In this document: piece after piece, positions 33,158 to 45,145 of the stretch | Position numbering within the stretch: position 1 is the stretch's first letter | Layout of the letters: the number at the start of each line of letters is the position of its first letter | DNA from: Aphanomyces cochlioides | Lineage: Eukaryota; Oomycota; Saprolegniomycetes; Saprolegniales; Verrucalvaceae | Reading direction: 5' to 3' | Length of the DNA: 64,000 nt | Assembly: GCA_019828595.1 (NCBI GenBank) | Contig: JAHQRK010000032.1 | Location: forward strand, 124,001-188,000 | The notes under the pieces: model-generated | Told to the model about the DNA's origin: nothing | Database searches by the model: none | What the model saw: only the letters and a program-made list of their open reading frames with translations | Made by a program: the position numbers and the translations under genes

Positions 33158-33684
33158 TGAATGGACGAGAACACGCGCAGGTCGACAGGGACCAAGGATA
33201 ATATGCTTGTGAGATGTAGAAATCGTTAATGGTCCTCTGGCGAAACAAAAAGACTCTCTGAATTCGAGATTGCTCACTTTGGAGCCATAAATCTCCTGAC
33301 ACAAATCGAATTGGCGCGACCAAAACACAGCCAATCGAAGCCAAGAGTTTGCGCTGTTTCATCAACCAATCATTTGCTCGATGCAAGTGCAATCAGAAAA
33401 ATTCCGCCAATCCAAACACAACCGTAGCAATTATTTCGGAACAGAGTAGTATCTTTCAATCCAAGGCACAGACTGGGGATCATGTCATCCATGTTCAATT
33501 CACCTCGACCTCTGCTGATCGTCTCATGTTCGTCGCTACGTCTTGAATCTTGCGCTCGCACACTGCGATTGCCCATTAGCCATCAATGCACCGACCGATG
33601 AATTCCCGACAACTGTCATGGCTCTTCTACGACACGACGCAGTTTTGTTCGGGCGACTTATTGATAGGCTGAGTTGATGCTCAG
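33158..33684. other. Sequence between transposase and repeat gene
   Basis: Probably includes the 5' non-coding part of the mariner-like element. No terminal repeat or gene recognised. Confidence 0.4.
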
Positions 33685-36600
33685 TCAGGTTCTGTTTCGA
33701 GAGAAGAAGTACCATACCTCAGTCCATACTGCTGGTACACTTGGGGTGTCAATGGTATCTTGAGGAACGGTCTTCTCAACAGATTGCGCAAGAACGTGGA
33801 CTTGAACAGCTTGGTCTACATGACTCCTTGACAAAGTGTCTCCTTCGTCACCCAGGCTAGTTTCATTGTTTTCTTCTGCAGAAGAAGAATCGCGGGGGAT
33901 TTCAAGAACTAGATGAGTGATTTGGTGGCCGTTGTGAATGCCTGGGCAATCTTCAGTAATGTCGTTTTTTGATAGATGCACATGGACTTGATCAGCTTGG
34001 GGTACTTGATTCCTTGGCACAACGTCTCCTTCACTAGCCAGGTTAGCTTCATGGATGTTTTCTTCAGCAGGATGAGAAACGCCGGTAATTTCATCAGCTT
34101 GATGGGTGAGTTGGTGGCTGTTTTGAATGCCAAGGAAATCTTCAGGAATGTCTTCTGCTAGATGCATCTCGACGCCAAGTTCGTCATCGCTTGATACGTC
34201 GCTCTCTCCACTATCAATGCTCGAGTCACTCGAATCATCGGCGTCCTCGTCGCTGAAAGGACCGTTTTGCTGGCTTCCCCACATTTGACTTGCATCGTCA
34301 AAAGCTGGTGGAAAAGCTGGTCCATCAACCCCTGACGCAACTACTGATGTCGTCATTTGATGGAGCGGGACGCTCCGTCGAACTTTCTCTGCGACTTTAA
34401 CAATGGTTGCTTGACCGTGAGCGTCTAAGTCAACTCGGAGGGTGCTGTTGAGACTGTCGTTGAGCTTGATGGCTAGCATATCTTGTGTTGTGCCAGCTGG
34501 AAGTTGTATTTCAATGGCGTTGAAAATATCTTCGAGGAGGATAGAGTTGCCCAATTCGAGAGATTTCATAGCTTCTGCTTGAATGGCATCAAGAGCGTCT
34601 TTAAGCAGAGTTTCTTCTTCCTGCACTTGTTGAAAATATGACGCCATGCCTGCAGTCCCAGCAGGGAGTTTTTCTTCCTACAATTTTACTCAGCGCAAAC
34701 TCTTCACATTTTGCCAAACCTCTTCAGATTCCTCGTCCTTCTTGGAAAGGATTGCTGTTGTAGCGTTAGGCTCGGTGGAATTTGCTTTCTTCTCGTCAGT
34801 AGTTTCTTTAGCCTGGAGCTGATAAATAGTTGACTTGGAGTTCGCCAATTTGAATATAGGTTTTCCATTGGGATCGACGGCATATATCAATCTTTTATCC
34901 TGCTTTGTGCGGTCAATAACACGAGCTATAAAATCGTCTCTCGAGATTCCTTTCACTGGACTCGCTTTGAATTGGCCTTGTATATTTACCACGTAAAGTT
35001 TTTCCGCATTTGCGAGATATCTAAGAACACTCGCGGTGTACTTCTCGGCTGCTGCTTGAATCGCTTCAGTCAATTCCATGGAGGATGTGATTGCAGCAGA
35101 TTTCGACGCTCTCAGTACGAAAACGGGCTTTCCATTTGGACCAATATCATGTTTCAATCGTGTGTCCTGTTTCATCCAGTTCACAATATGAGCAACAAAG
35201 TCTTCTCTCGAGACTCCTTTGATTGGACTCGCTTTGACTTGACCTTCGATTTCAGCTTGGTAATAGTACTCATGTTTGGCCAGAGTATTGAGAGCATAGG
35301 TAGTGTACTTCTGCACTTCTGCTTTGATTGCAACATTCAAATCTTTAGATGGTTTGGGGGATGCGGGCTCTTTGCTTGGTGCAGTGAGTGTGAAGACTGG
35401 ATTTCCTCTCGGATCTTTGCCATATTTCAATCGTTTGTCTTGCTTCATGCGGTCGACAATTAAATTGACACATCCATCTTTGGAGAGTCCTTTCACTGGA
35501 CTTGACTTGACTTGGCCTTGGATATTTGCCACGTGAAAGAACTCTATGCTTGCGAGAGTATTGAGCGCGTAAGTGGTAAATTTCGATACTGCTGCTTGAA
35601 TTGCAATTTCGGCTGGAGATTTAGTCGGTGTATTATCTGAACTTTGTGCTCTCAGCGTGAATACGAGCCCTCCATCAGGGTGAATCGCATGCTTCAATCG
35701 CGTGTCCTGCTTCGTGCGTTCAAAGACGCGCGCAATAAAGTCTTCTGTTGAGACTCCATTCACTGGACTCGTCTTGACTTGCCCTTTAATCTCAGCCTCA
35801 CGAAAGTACGGGTTCGTTGCAAGAGCTTTGACAGCGCTGGCAGCGACTTTGTCAGCTGCGGCTTGAACTGCAATTTTCACATTGTCCGGTGATGCTACCT
35901 TTGAACTCTGGGGATTCAGCATGAAAACAGGATTTCCGCTCGGATCCGTGGCATATTTCAAGCGCTTGTCCTGCTTCATGCGGTCGACAATGTGAGCAAT
36001 AAAGTCGTCTTTCGAGATTCCTTTCACAGGACTGACCTTGACTTGACCTGGAATTTCAGCCACGTGATAGTACTTGATCTTTGCTAGAGCCTTGACCGCG
36101 CTGGCCGTGAATTTCTCGGCAGCAGCTTGTATTGCATTTTCCAATGCAGCAGAGGGTTGCGTCGTTGTTGGCTGTGAACCAGGCAGGATAAAGACGTCTT
36201 TTCCATTTGGGCAGACTGCAAATTTCAACCGCTTATCTATCTTCATGCGATCGACGATACGTGCAACAAAATCTTCTCGTGAGAGTTCTTTCACTGGACT
36301 TGTTTTGACCTGGCCTTCTATGTTTGCCACGTAAAAATATTTGTTGTTCCCAATCGTATTGAGTGCATAAGTCGTGAATTTCTCCACTTCTGCTTGAGTT
36401 GCAAGCTCCAACTCTTTCGATGATTTCGTCACTTCCTTCTCTGAATTTTGTGCTGACAACATGAAAACAGGTCTTCCCTTGGGATCCACAGCAAACTCAA
36501 GCCGTTTATCCTGCTTCATTCGATCCACAATTTTGTCGGCAAGTTCTTCATTCGAGACACCTTGCACAGGACTTGTCTTTGTTTGACCCACTATGTCAGC

Positions 36601-38657
36601 AACGTGATATTTCGAATTCGTTGCGAGCCATTTGAGTGCGATCGTCGTAAATTTCTCCACTGTGGCTTCAATCGCAATTTGCAACTCATTGGAGGCGCTT
36701 TCCATACCGATATGATTGTCTTTGTTAGTAGATACTGGGCTGGATGATGATTCTGTTGCTTTTTTCGTGCTTTGATCGATAGCTTGGGGTTTCTTTTCAG
36801 CGATCGAGTCGAGGATTCGCTCGGCGACTTGGATATCCTTGGCTAGTTTTAAATGCAATGGTTCGCTCCTTATGAAATTGATCGCATTGGTAATCCCCTC
36901 GGGATTTTTTTCAAGACAAGCTTGAAAGAGTTTCAAACGTGCTTTCTCGGTTACTTTGTCCGTCTTGGTGATATATCGATCTGCCCATTCTTTCGCTGCA
37001 GAGTTGGCACCATGTTTCATCTGACAACTAATTTTCCTCTTCTTTAAAAACATTTGAGGCGCGTCCGACGACACAGTCGCAAAGAGTGACACGGCAGAAA
37101 CAACGACATCGAAAAACTCGTCGTGTGTTTTGCCACCAAGTTTTTTTTTTGGTAAAGTCTTGATCCACGCCATAAAATCGGACACAGGAAAATATCCATG
37201 GCGATCTAGGACAATCGCCACGATTGCAACACTGCTTTCCAAATTTTGGTCGAATCCAACGGGCTGAGGCATCACGCCTGAGCTTGAGTTTGTCTATAAG
37301 AGAAGTTTTGTTCATGGAATAAAAGATCGTTTAGCTTCGTACGTCTGTTTGAGTTGAATTCACGGGTTTCTCTTCGGCGGAAGAGCTTGTAGCATGGGTT
37401 GAGCTCTCTATAGAACACTGGGCCACATTAATGTTAGGTCGATTGGTTTCATGTCTCGCACAGTCAACCGAAGTTCGTTGCTTCATCTTTTCGACCATTT
37501 GACTCACAAACGCTTGCTTCGACGCTGTTCTGGGAGGAGCTTCTGCGATGGTCTTCGTGTAAGTCAATGGAATATCTTTGTCTGGCATTATGAATTTGAT
37601 TTCTCGAGTGAAAAATGTGTCCTTGGCGACCTCCACCAACGTCTTGACAACGTCCAAGCTCCATGCAAATTGAGTTGTCGGTGGTGGAGTTTTCTTTCGA
37701 CAGTTGAAAGCTTGTTCGATCAATGCAACGGCATTCCATTGCAAAATGGTCGAGTTTGGATCCGATAAGAGGATATCACGGCGTCCGAATTGTCGTAGAA
37801 TGACGTTGACTGGCGCTTCCAACGAAGATATCCACCTTTGAGTGCATGTCATGAGAGATCGCGAAGAAAGCTCACCAATGTCGAAATTTTGACGATGACG
37901 GCAACGACAAGCGAAAACCTTGCAACAGACTCGAGAAACTTTCAGCAGTGCGGGCTCTAAATAAGTAAACTGGGTCTTGCGCTAGGTATTCAACCACTTC
38001 GTCTTCACGCGGGAAAACCTCGTCAAGTTCTTGCGTCCAATATTTGGTAGTCTCGGCGCTGCGCCACTGGTAGGACTCGGGTGACGAGCTTTCAAGCAAG
38101 ATCTTCATAGCTAACAGACTATCTTCGGCGAGATCAACGAAACTCTCCTTGTTGTTTTCATCACACCTATAGATATGAATGTCTTTAGATGGTTGATGCG
38201 CTTACCAAGATTGAATCGCCAGGTCTTCGCTTGCATATACATCCACAAGAGTTGTCAGGTCATGCCGCGATGAAATCGCTTCAGTTGTTGCCAGGATGGA
38301 CGCTAGCAAAGGCCCCATCTGCGGAAATTGCGCCGCTGGACTCGGTTTCATTTCTTCAACTGCCACCACCCAGCCTTCCACGTCATTGGCAACATCTCGG
38401 ACGACTCTTCCAGAGCTTTCCACAGTACACACAACATCGTAAAGCCAAGCCATGGGTTTCTCAACGGCCTGGGATATCAAATCCACCACGCTGACTCGTC
38501 CCGTGGCATGGACCGTCTCGAGAATACTCGCTGCCGTTAGAGCGACGTCCATTTCGTACGCTTCTGCTAGCTTGGTAGCTCTGTCTGAACTATCGTCCAT
38601 AGTTTGTGAGCTTCGCTCAGCCTCGTTGGTATGACTCGAGCCGCCCTGAGAGTCCAT
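33685..38657 (-). CDS. Large repeat-family protein with seven 88-residue repeats and acidic tail (copy B)
   Basis: Model: complement(join(33685..34677, 34720..37293, 37343..37835, 37876..38166, 38206..38657)), 1600 residues, introns 39-49 nt. All joints are in phase and three regenerate motifs seen in the paralogue at 39.2-42.7 kb (for example FRHW|WISSLE). Modules in order are: winged-helix-like module 1 (ALTAASILETVHATGRVSV), module 2 ending FRLSLPSSSKFRHW, module 3 (VNVILRQFGRRDILL), head module (VAIVAIVLDRHGYFPV), seven tandem repeats, MASYFQQVQEEE module, and an acidic Ser/Asp tail. No signal peptide or membrane span, so it is probably nuclear or cytosolic. The family is unrecognised. 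A short extra 3' exon after 33720 is possible. Confidence 0.8.
34830..36700 (-). repeat. Seven tandem protein repeats (about 266 bp each)
   Basis: Each unit encodes helix xxAIQAxxEKFTxxALxxLA, then HVAxIxGQVKxSPVKGIS, then DDFIAxIVDRMKQDKRLK and a strand pair DPxGxPVFxL. The order of helix, helix, recognition-like helix and beta wing suggests a winged-helix fold. Units are diverged at DNA level, so the array is not a recent microsatellite-like expansion. Confidence 0.85.
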
Positions 38658-39189
38658 CCTTGCGTCTGTTCTACTTCGTCCTTGCTGGCAAAGTGTTGGC
38701 CGTCACCAAGTTGGATGCCACAATGTGAATCGGTTAACTCTATATTGAGCTGACCAACCGAAGTGTGGCAACGGCGACAACTGTCGGTCCAAAGTGTGAC
38801 AATAAGCAGTTTGCACAGTTCCAGGACTGGAATTGCGACCGAAGTCTGGCAATGCAAAGCAGTTCTTCATGTGCTATGTAGTGAGCAATAAGGCGTTTCT
38901 GTCGGATATGACAAACCTATGCTACCAACTTTGACAGCTTTGGTTAAAATTTTTAACCAAAGCTGTCGTGAATTGTCTTGGCTCGTTGGAAAGGTTCATC
39001 GTTCAAAGTAGCAAATGTCTTTCCCCGTTGGAAGGAACCCGCAAGATCATTTGAATAAACTAACTGTAAGGTCCTCGATAATTGCAAAGTCTACAAGGGA
39101 TATACTGTACTTACGTCGCCTTGCAAGCTTTCGTTGGGCGTTCTAACGAGAGATTCCAGCATGGATATTTGGGATTCAGCTCTTCAAGG
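38658..39189. other. Intergenic region with perfect palindrome
   Basis: Separates the two intact family genes. Apart from the 17-bp inverted repeat at 38933-38967 and a loosely repeated ACCGAAGTSTGGCAA motif (about 38758 and 38841), nothing is recognised. Confidence 0.5.
38933..38967. repeat. Perfect inverted repeat, 17-bp arms, 1-nt centre
   Basis: GACAGCTTTGGTTAAAA, T, TTTTAACCAAAGCTGTC. It lies between the 3' end of the gene at 39190-42703 and the 5' end of the gene at 33685-38657 (both minus strand). Confidence 0.85.
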
Positions 39190-42100
39190 CTAATCTACTC
39201 CACGGTCGACGTCAGTTTCGTGCTGGGCTGGAGAAGACGCCTTGAAATAAGTTGCCATGGTCACACAATTTGATGACTTCGCCTCGTGCCTTTCGAAGCT
39301 TCTATTCCACCAGGAATCATTAGCCGTGGAGCGATTTTGCGTTGGAAATGATTGATTCCTTCGACTGTATTGCGGGTTGCCACTCTTGGGTCGCAGTTCC
39401 CATTCGCCGTGGGCATAATGACATCGATTTCCAAAGTAACAAACCCCATCGTTTCGCCATCTAAAGCAAATCACAGTCTTGAACGATCTGTTGCCCTCCT
39501 ACGCCATGAGCTCAGGGCTATCTCCGACTAGCATCAATGACTACCTCATGATATCCTCTCTCTGTCGCCGTCTTGCTCGAGTTTGAATATCTCCACGGCA
39601 GCTTTTCAGGTGATGCAGACGCATTTCGCGGACAATCTAGCGTGAGTTGCTGCGATGAAGATCGCGCTAGTGGCTCACGATCCACAATGTATTCGTCGTC
39701 CGGGATCAACTTGTTCCCGTCCTTGGCTTTGCTGTGGCCAGAAGTACTGCTAGATGATGAATCTGCGACCGAGGCAGTGGTTGTATCGTCTTGGTTTCTC
39801 TCAAGAGCATCCAAGATCATCTCAGCGACTTGGACTTCTTTGGCCAACTTCTTGTAGAATGGTCGGCGCGCAATCTTACACTTGGCCTTGACAATTCCTT
39901 CCACGTTGCCCGCCAGACACGCCTTCGCCAACGCCACCCGTGTGTTGGAACTTTGTTTTTCAACCTTTTGGATATACCACTCGATCCATTCTTCCGCTGT
40001 CGAGTCAAGACTTTGTCCATTTTGCAGCGCGCACGGCTCTCTTTTCTTCCAAAACATCATGGGCGTGCCAGGCAAGACGATGGCAAACGGTTGTAAAGAT
40101 TGCACGACAAGATCGAGAATCTTGTCGGGTGAAATGCCGCCACGTTGTTCTCGTGTCAACGTTTTGATCCACAGCAGCATGTCTGACGCTGAGTAATAGC
40201 CATTCCGATCCAGGATTGCAGCGGCAATCGCCACACATTGCTGGACATTGTGCTCCAAACCATGGACTTGGCGACTGCTGGTTAAAATCGCATTCCTCAG
40301 CTTGAATATTTGCTCACAACTGTCAATATCATTGTCAGCCCGTGTCGTCGTTTGTTTGCGGAGCTCGTGCTGACCATGAGTATAGTTACAACCATCGCCA
40401 TGGACACAACTGCCTTGTGCGCTCCAATGCCAGCATAATTTCGTTTTGAACTTGGCATACTACAAATGTCCAAAGTGTTCCCATGAAACTCATCAGCAAC
40501 GTCCCTTGTCCTCTAATTGTGGCTCAACGTCATCATCTTCCAGTCTTGAGCTAACGACGTCCGCGTCGTATGCCAAGCCATGGTCTTCTGATGGCGCCAA
40601 GACAACAATACGCTCCTTCTGGGCATCCGTAGCAACTGTGAGCTTGGCATTCTTTGTCATTTTATCAACAAGACGATCCACAAACTCTGATTTCGTCACA
40701 GCGATCGACAGTCGCTGCAGATTCAACTTGTTTGCAATTGTTGCGGTTCGATAGACGTCGTCCGCTGTCTTGAGGTGTTGCAATGCTTCCTGGATAAATG
40801 CGTTGGCGGCCATGTCGGCAAATATATCAACCATATCTGCACTCCAGATTGGTTCTGTCACGTCTGCTTGAGCAAGACGAAGAGGAGGCCGTTTGAAAGC
40901 TTGGTCAATCAACGCGACGACATTCCATAGCAAGGGATGACTCTTTGAGCGTGTCATTAAAATACCGCGGCGTCGAAGTTGCTTCAAAATGATTTTCGCT
41001 GGCGCTTTCCAAGACGACATCCACCTAGCAAGTCTAGCTCAGTCGTAAGCTCGATGAAGACATTACCACTGACAAAATGACGACGATGGTGGCATGGACA
41101 GCCGAAAGGATTGTATCAAGCTGGAAAAGCTCTGCTGCGTCTGTGCTGCACACAGTCGCATCGGATCGTTTGCGAGAAATGCCACCAATTCAGCTTCGTC
41201 AGGGATGATTGGGACAACGTTATGCATCTCGACGTGGCTTACAACTTCATTCTCTTGCCATTCGTACGACTGAGGCGATGAACGTTCAAGAAGGATAGTC
41301 ATGGCTTGCAAGGATTTCTCGAGGTTTTCGACCACCAGCTCATGATTGCTTTCAAGCCACCTATCAAGCGTTCCAGAGTCGCGTTTGGATCGTCATCTTA
41401 CCACAAGTGTACTGCAGCGCCTTTTGCTACAAAGAATGCACCAACATGCAACAGAAGATCTTGTCTGGAGCGAATCGTTTCTTGCTTTGACACGATGGAC
41501 GCTAATAACGATCCCAGTTGTGGAATCATGGCATCGTGGCGTGGGCTCTCAGCAGCACCAGCAGCGATCCAGCCATCTTGTCCATTACTCCAAACTCGGG
41601 AATAGTTCCCAGAGCTGTCAATTGTGCTTGCAACGTCGCTGAACCAAGCACTGGGTTTCTCAATCGCATGGTAAGCCAATGTGACCAAATCCACTCTGCC
41701 AAGTGTGTTGATGCAGTGGATAAAGCTTGCAGCCGTTCGTGCTACGTCCTCTTCGTACGCCTCAGCAGTCTTGCTAGCCCGGTCGACTGGGTCGGCAACT
41801 ACTTGTGAATTTGTTTCAATCCGTTCACTTTGTGCGAAAAGCGCTTGGAGGTTCCATCGAAATGGATCGTTCAGCGTCCCGTCGCCAGATAGAATGCCCA
41901 GCGCTTGTAACCTTGCCTGCACCTCTTTCTCTCTGGGATGCAAGCCCGTCAACCACCTGCAACCATGAATCAAAGTCGTCAATGCAAGTGACCACGACAT
42001 ACCATTGACGAAACGTCGACGTCGACAAGTCCAAACTCAATCGAAACTCACGAAGCAGGGCTCGCAACTTTGTCCGAGTTGCAACTTGTGCGGTGGAGAG

Positions 42101-42703
42101 TGGCGTTCGAGCCAAGAATCGGATCAAGCTCGAGTCATCTGGAATATCGTCGCCCAAATCGTTGAAATCCAGCGGAGTCGGTCGTTCCAGGCGGTTGTCG
42201 TCGTGTTGGTTCAAGGCACGTAGATCTTTGAGCAAATCTTGTCGAGTATTCCCATCGGCATGGCACCACCTAGCAACATCTCAGTCAGTCGTCAAGTATG
42301 TCATCTTGTTGCACCATTGCTGGAATGCACGATTGCAGTTTGAAGCAAATGCATCCACACAAACAACGAGATCGTCCTTTGCAGAATGGCCGACGACATG
42401 GCGGACTAAGGCCTCTTCTTGAGGGACCGAGCTTGTTGACTGCGCGGAAAACGAACGTGGTTGGGAGGATGTGACTTGTTTCCAAGTCTTGGTTTGCTTG
42501 ACACGTTCGACTTGTCCCGACGTTTCCACGAGGCTTACAACCTCGTTGTACCATGAACACGGCTTGACCGTTGCTTTCCAAACCAAATGCGTCTCGAAGG
42601 CAAATCGACTGCCACTGACTACTTGATCGATGAGCTGGCTTGCCGTTTTCGCCACGTTCATCTCGTACGCCACGGCGTCGTTTGCCGCCGTTGTTGAGGA
42701 CAT
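39190..42703 (-). CDS. Repeat-family protein with two CCCH zinc fingers, no 88-residue repeats (copy A)
   Basis: Model: complement(join(39190..39498, 39545..40459, 40529..41024, 41067..41360, 41402..41956, 42003..42269, 42315..42703)), 1074 residues, introns 41-69 nt. Most joints fall inside a Trp codon (QW|W). The N-terminal modules 1-2-3 occur twice, an internal duplication. The first TTP-type finger is CWHWSAQGSCVHGDGCNYTH with lead-in KFKTKL (C-x8-C-x5-C-x3-H). The head module CVAIAAAILDRNGYYSA follows. A second finger, CFRWRNDGVCYFGNRCHYAH, lies near the C-terminus. Paired CCCH fingers of this type bind AU-rich RNA in known proteins; RNA binding here is inference. The 69-nt intron at 40460-40528 is the weakest joint. 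Confidence 0.78.
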
Positions 42704-42742
42704 TGCTTGCCCAGTTGATTCGGAAATGAGTCACCCAACGAC

Positions 42743-43279
42743 TTGTTGACTGACAAATCATTTGATCCAGAATGCAACGCCTGTTCGCTTTCGCTAGCTT
42801 CGTCCATGGCAGAAGGCCAGACGAGTGATGGGACAAGACCCGGACAGTCCATTCTTCTTGCAGTCCTACCCTCTGGGGTGGCGTCGAAATTCTTGCGTAG
42901 TTTGCATCGCAACTCTGTCGATCTACAGAGCGACTCCATCGTCGGAGAACCTTCATGAACTATTCGTCGCGCTGGATGGAAGGACGAGAGCAGAGTCGAC
43001 TTCGAACGCTTGAATCACATCCTTGGACTTCTCGGGGTGCGGCCTCAACTGTGCAATCATTTGTCAGTGCTGTGTTTACTCCTTCCCTACTCGGATTGCA
43101 TTGATGCCAACGCCGACACCTCTCTCAAGGAATGAACTGTGTGGCCATTCTCGCACTTGACGAGCGCACAGGAGCAACGACGCGACGTGCTCAAACAAGT
43201 CATGGACATGAAGAAAATACTCGTTGACATGGCGACTGACTTGAGATCACTACTGCTGGAGATGGCGATGTCACGATAG
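42743..43279 (+). other. Possible small gene with coiled-coil C-terminus
   Basis: A frame ending TAG at 43279 encodes AQEQRRDVLKQVMDMKKILV and further helical residues, and looks like a genuine last exon. Upstream plus-strand frames (42743-42958, 42825-43013) might be earlier exons, but no splice pattern is convincing. It would be divergent from the gene at 39190-42703. Confidence 0.35.
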
Positions 43280-43316
43280 ATCTCCTTCGTCGCTGGCCAT
43301 TGGATGTGGGTCGACT

Positions 43317-43967
43317 CTAGTAGTTATCGCGCTCTGCCGCTGCTCTGTAGACGACTGAAGGAGCGAGGCGTTGATAAAACCCATCGGGATCGAGGTGCTT
43401 GGACCCGACGGCGCAAAAGTCAATGGTGTTTATGCGCTGCGAGCCTAATGGACAATCAGCCATCAAGTCACCGTAGATGGACGCGTCGATCGAGTGATTT
43501 CTGCCGGAGAGCTTGCAAAGAGTCACATGCGCTTGGAATGGCTCGTGGTTGCCGACGAGGTTGACGCCGTTCTCGCGAAGTCTTAGTTGCAGCATCGTCG
43601 CCACACTTCGGATAGCAGTCGAGTCGACTTGGGCGTACAGAACGCGGTTGCCAAAGGTCGAGACGCCATTCAGTGCAATCGAATGATCTTCAGTGGTCAT
43701 GTACTCGTTGACAAGGTGTTGGTTGTCTGCCACAACACGATGCACCGTGGCGATTTCAGTCGCGGAGCTCACGTGCACCAAGCAGAGTGTGGCATGGAGC
43801 TTCTCCAACGGAATCAACGCGGACAACAGACGCGGATCTCGAGTCACGAGGGTTTCCTGCAGCCTTGCGCAAGCTTGCATGATGTTCTCTGCCGAGAAGC
43901 GCACACACAGGAAGGCATTCGGTCGCAATCGACCTTGTTCGCGGCTTCGATTCCTCCACATGCACAA
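43317..43967 (-). CDS. Stand-alone 2H phosphoesterase (AKAP7/LigT-like)
   Basis: 216 residues. It has the two HxT motifs HATLCL and HVTLCKL, and strongly resembles the 2H domain of the 1641-residue RNA-repair protein at 15607. Shared blocks are RPNAFLC, VSTFGNRVLYAQV, GVNLVGNHEPFQAHVTLCKL, IDFCAVG and DPDGFYQRLAPS. Such enzymes cleave 2',3'-cyclic phosphate or 2'-5' linkages in RNA. The first residues (MCMWRNRSRE) do not align, so the true start may be upstream or internal. It is divergent from PACRG. Confidence 0.85.
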   Translation of the reverse strand: MCMWRNRSREQGRLRPNAFLCVRFSAENIMQACARLQETLVTRDPRLLSALIPLEKLHATLCLVHVSSATEIATVHRVVADNQHLVNEYMTTEDHSIALNGVSTFGNRVLYAQVDSTAIRSVATMLQLRLRENGVNLVGNHEPFQAHVTLCKLSGRNHSIDASIYGDLMADCPLGSQRINTIDFCAVGSKHLDPDGFYQRLAPSVVYRAAAERDNY

Positions 43968-44275
43968 TTGCGGCTTAACGTTATCAATTTGTGGAGTGCT
44001 TGTCAGAGGGCATCAATGCACGGAATGAACTCGGACGTTCACGCTACCTTCTCATCGCCACAGGAGGAAGATAAGCCATGCTCTTCCCTCTATTTCCTTC
44101 CGGTCACAGAGCTGCGGTGAGCTTTGACGCATTCCCTTTCACCAGCGATCAAGGTAGACGAGCAGACGATGCTTCAGCCTCAGGGAAGCGTCGACTCTAG
44201 CGTGATGGTGCCTTGGGAACTTCAAGACTCTTTCCCCTTCGATGAGAAGCGCGCGAAGATCTCGTTTGGCTATTT

Positions 44276-45145
44276 TTGGCGCGTCTTCTTGGTCGACCTG
44301 GTGTTGCATCAGCTGCGGCGACGTTTCGAGTTCTTGACGACATGAGCAAGGCGGGAAGAGGAAGTAGTAGCAATGGCCCGGCCGACTGTCAAGTTTTATC
44401 GCTGGATGAGCCAGCCGTGATGACCGCGCGACCGAATACTTCCTCAGGACGAAGCAAGGCTAAAGTGCGAGACAAGACGGAGTTTCGACGCTACTTTGAC
44501 CAAGAGGAACTGCCGCTCACCGTCGAGGTACGCCTGACCTCTGGGTCTTGTATTTGACCATCAGTAGACCCAGAATGGCGAGCGACATATCATTTGGACG
44601 ACGTCTCTCGATGAACTCGACTTCAACCATATCCTTCCTATCTGCTTTAGCGGGTTGCAGGTGCAATCGTCATTGGGATTGCACTCGTGACCTCTCAGTG
44701 TGTAGGAAACAGCGGAGCCATATCCAACGCTGGCGTACAAAGCGACGATGGAGCTACTGGAGCATGGGATGTACGACTCACGCGTTCTGAAAGCTCTCGC
44801 ACCGTCCATGGCGCATGTGAAAGCAGCTCTTGGAACTCGCGACAAGGAAGTAGTTCATCGTGTGCTCCTGGTCGTGCAGCAACTCGTCGTTTGCGAAGGT
44901 AACGACTGCCAGCTCGATGGTGCCTCACTCATCCGATCGTAGGCGTCGGTGAAGCTATGGCCGAGTACTATCGTGCGATCTTACCGCTTTGCAATCTTCT
45001 CATGGACAAAAGGTTGGGCACGGGCGACTCGACCACCAAGGATTTGATCCAGGAGACGCTTGAGATCGTCGAGGCATATGGCAAAGATGATGCCTCGTAC
45101 CAGATGCAGCAACACATTCCAGCGTATCAAGGGAGCTCCAAGTAG
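44276..45145 (+). CDS. PACRG-like axonemal protein
   Basis: Model: join(44276..44527, 44568..44660, 44706..44898, 44943..45145), 246 residues (224 if translation starts at the second Met, 44342). Introns of 40, 45 and 44 nt give in-phase joints. Diagnostic blocks are TEFRRYFDQEELPL, LDELDFNHILPICFSGL, YKATMELLEHG, LLVVQQLVV, GEAMAEYYRAILPLCNL and DLIQETLEIVEAYG. PACRG sits at the inner junction of doublet microtubules, fitting a zoospore-forming organism. The N-terminal 65 residues are low complexity and variable in the family. Confidence 0.9.

Noticed and set aside
34830..36700. Considered LOTUS/OST-HTH for the 88-residue repeats
   Set aside because: General helix-wing layout fits, but the characteristic LOTUS glycine and hydrophobic pattern is not evident; left unnamed.
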